A stretch of 64,000 nt of DNA from Silurus meridionalis (Eukaryota; Chordata; Actinopteri; Siluriformes; Siluridae): NCBI RefSeq assembly GCF_014805685.1, contig NC_060911.1:7897212-7961211 (forward strand), given 5' to 3'. The position numbers were made by a program, and so were the translations under genes. Under the pieces are notes generated by a model. It was not told the origin of the DNA. It did no database searches and was given only the letters and a program-made list of their open reading frames with translations. Shown one piece after another: positions 63,891-64,000 of this stretch; within the stretch, counting starts at the first letter, position 1, and the number at the start of each line of letters is the position of its first letter.

Positions 63891-64000
63891 CACTTCCTGT
63901 TGGAAGTGTTTATCCCGAGAGACTCTTAATGATCTCATTAAGAAATTTTTTTTTGTTACTTTTTTAATGTTTTTAATTTATACTTTTTACTGTATTATTG

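Overview
The window reads as nuclear DNA of a ray-finned fish. Evidence: long AT-rich introns, many dinucleotide and tetranucleotide microsatellites, a methionine-rich gamma-M crystallin (a lens protein type known from fish), and a dense mixture of Tc1, mariner, hAT, RTE, L1-type and tRNA-SINE repeats typical of teleosts. I cannot fix the species from the sequence. No prokaryotic operons, CRISPR arrays or rRNA genes are present.

Two protein-coding genes are supported. The first is the 3' end of neurexin-2 (nrxn2) on the + strand: three exons at 15081-15403, 25298-25373 and 35381-36246. They encode the end of the last LNS domain, the glycosylated stalk, the membrane helix and a cytoplasmic tail ending in the PDZ ligand EYYV, followed by a 3' UTR to about 38.5 kb. 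The second is a complete three-exon gamma-M crystallin gene on the - strand (23159-23857), nested in the intron between the first two of these nrxn2 exons. It has its own TATA box and poly(A) signal.

Layout: 1-15080 is upstream sequence, presumably nrxn2 intron. It opens with a tandem duplication of about 1.97 kb, then a hAT-like element split by a 5'-truncated L1-type LINE (4847-7053), and three decayed mariner copies, one carrying a tRNA-Glu-derived SINE. 15404-35380 holds two nrxn2 introns with a decayed Tc1 copy, dispersed repeats and the crystallin gene. 36247-38510 is the 3' UTR. 38.5-64 kb has no recognisable host gene. It contains L2-like retroposon tails, a second Tc1 copy interrupted by one of those tails, a hAT-like MITE (51860-52572), a tRNA-SINE, an RTE-clade LINE with endonuclease and reverse transcriptase on the - strand (55484-58490), a Tc1 element with 0.2-kb inverted repeats (58673-60270), and at the right end an unusual cluster of tRNA-like modules (60965-63690).

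The most unusual structure is that right-end cluster. At least eight + strand and three - strand modules carry A-box-like and B-box-like sequences of RNA polymerase III promoters. Four of them form a direct repeat of about 190-210 bp sharing a common non-tRNA linker. I do not recognise it as a known family.
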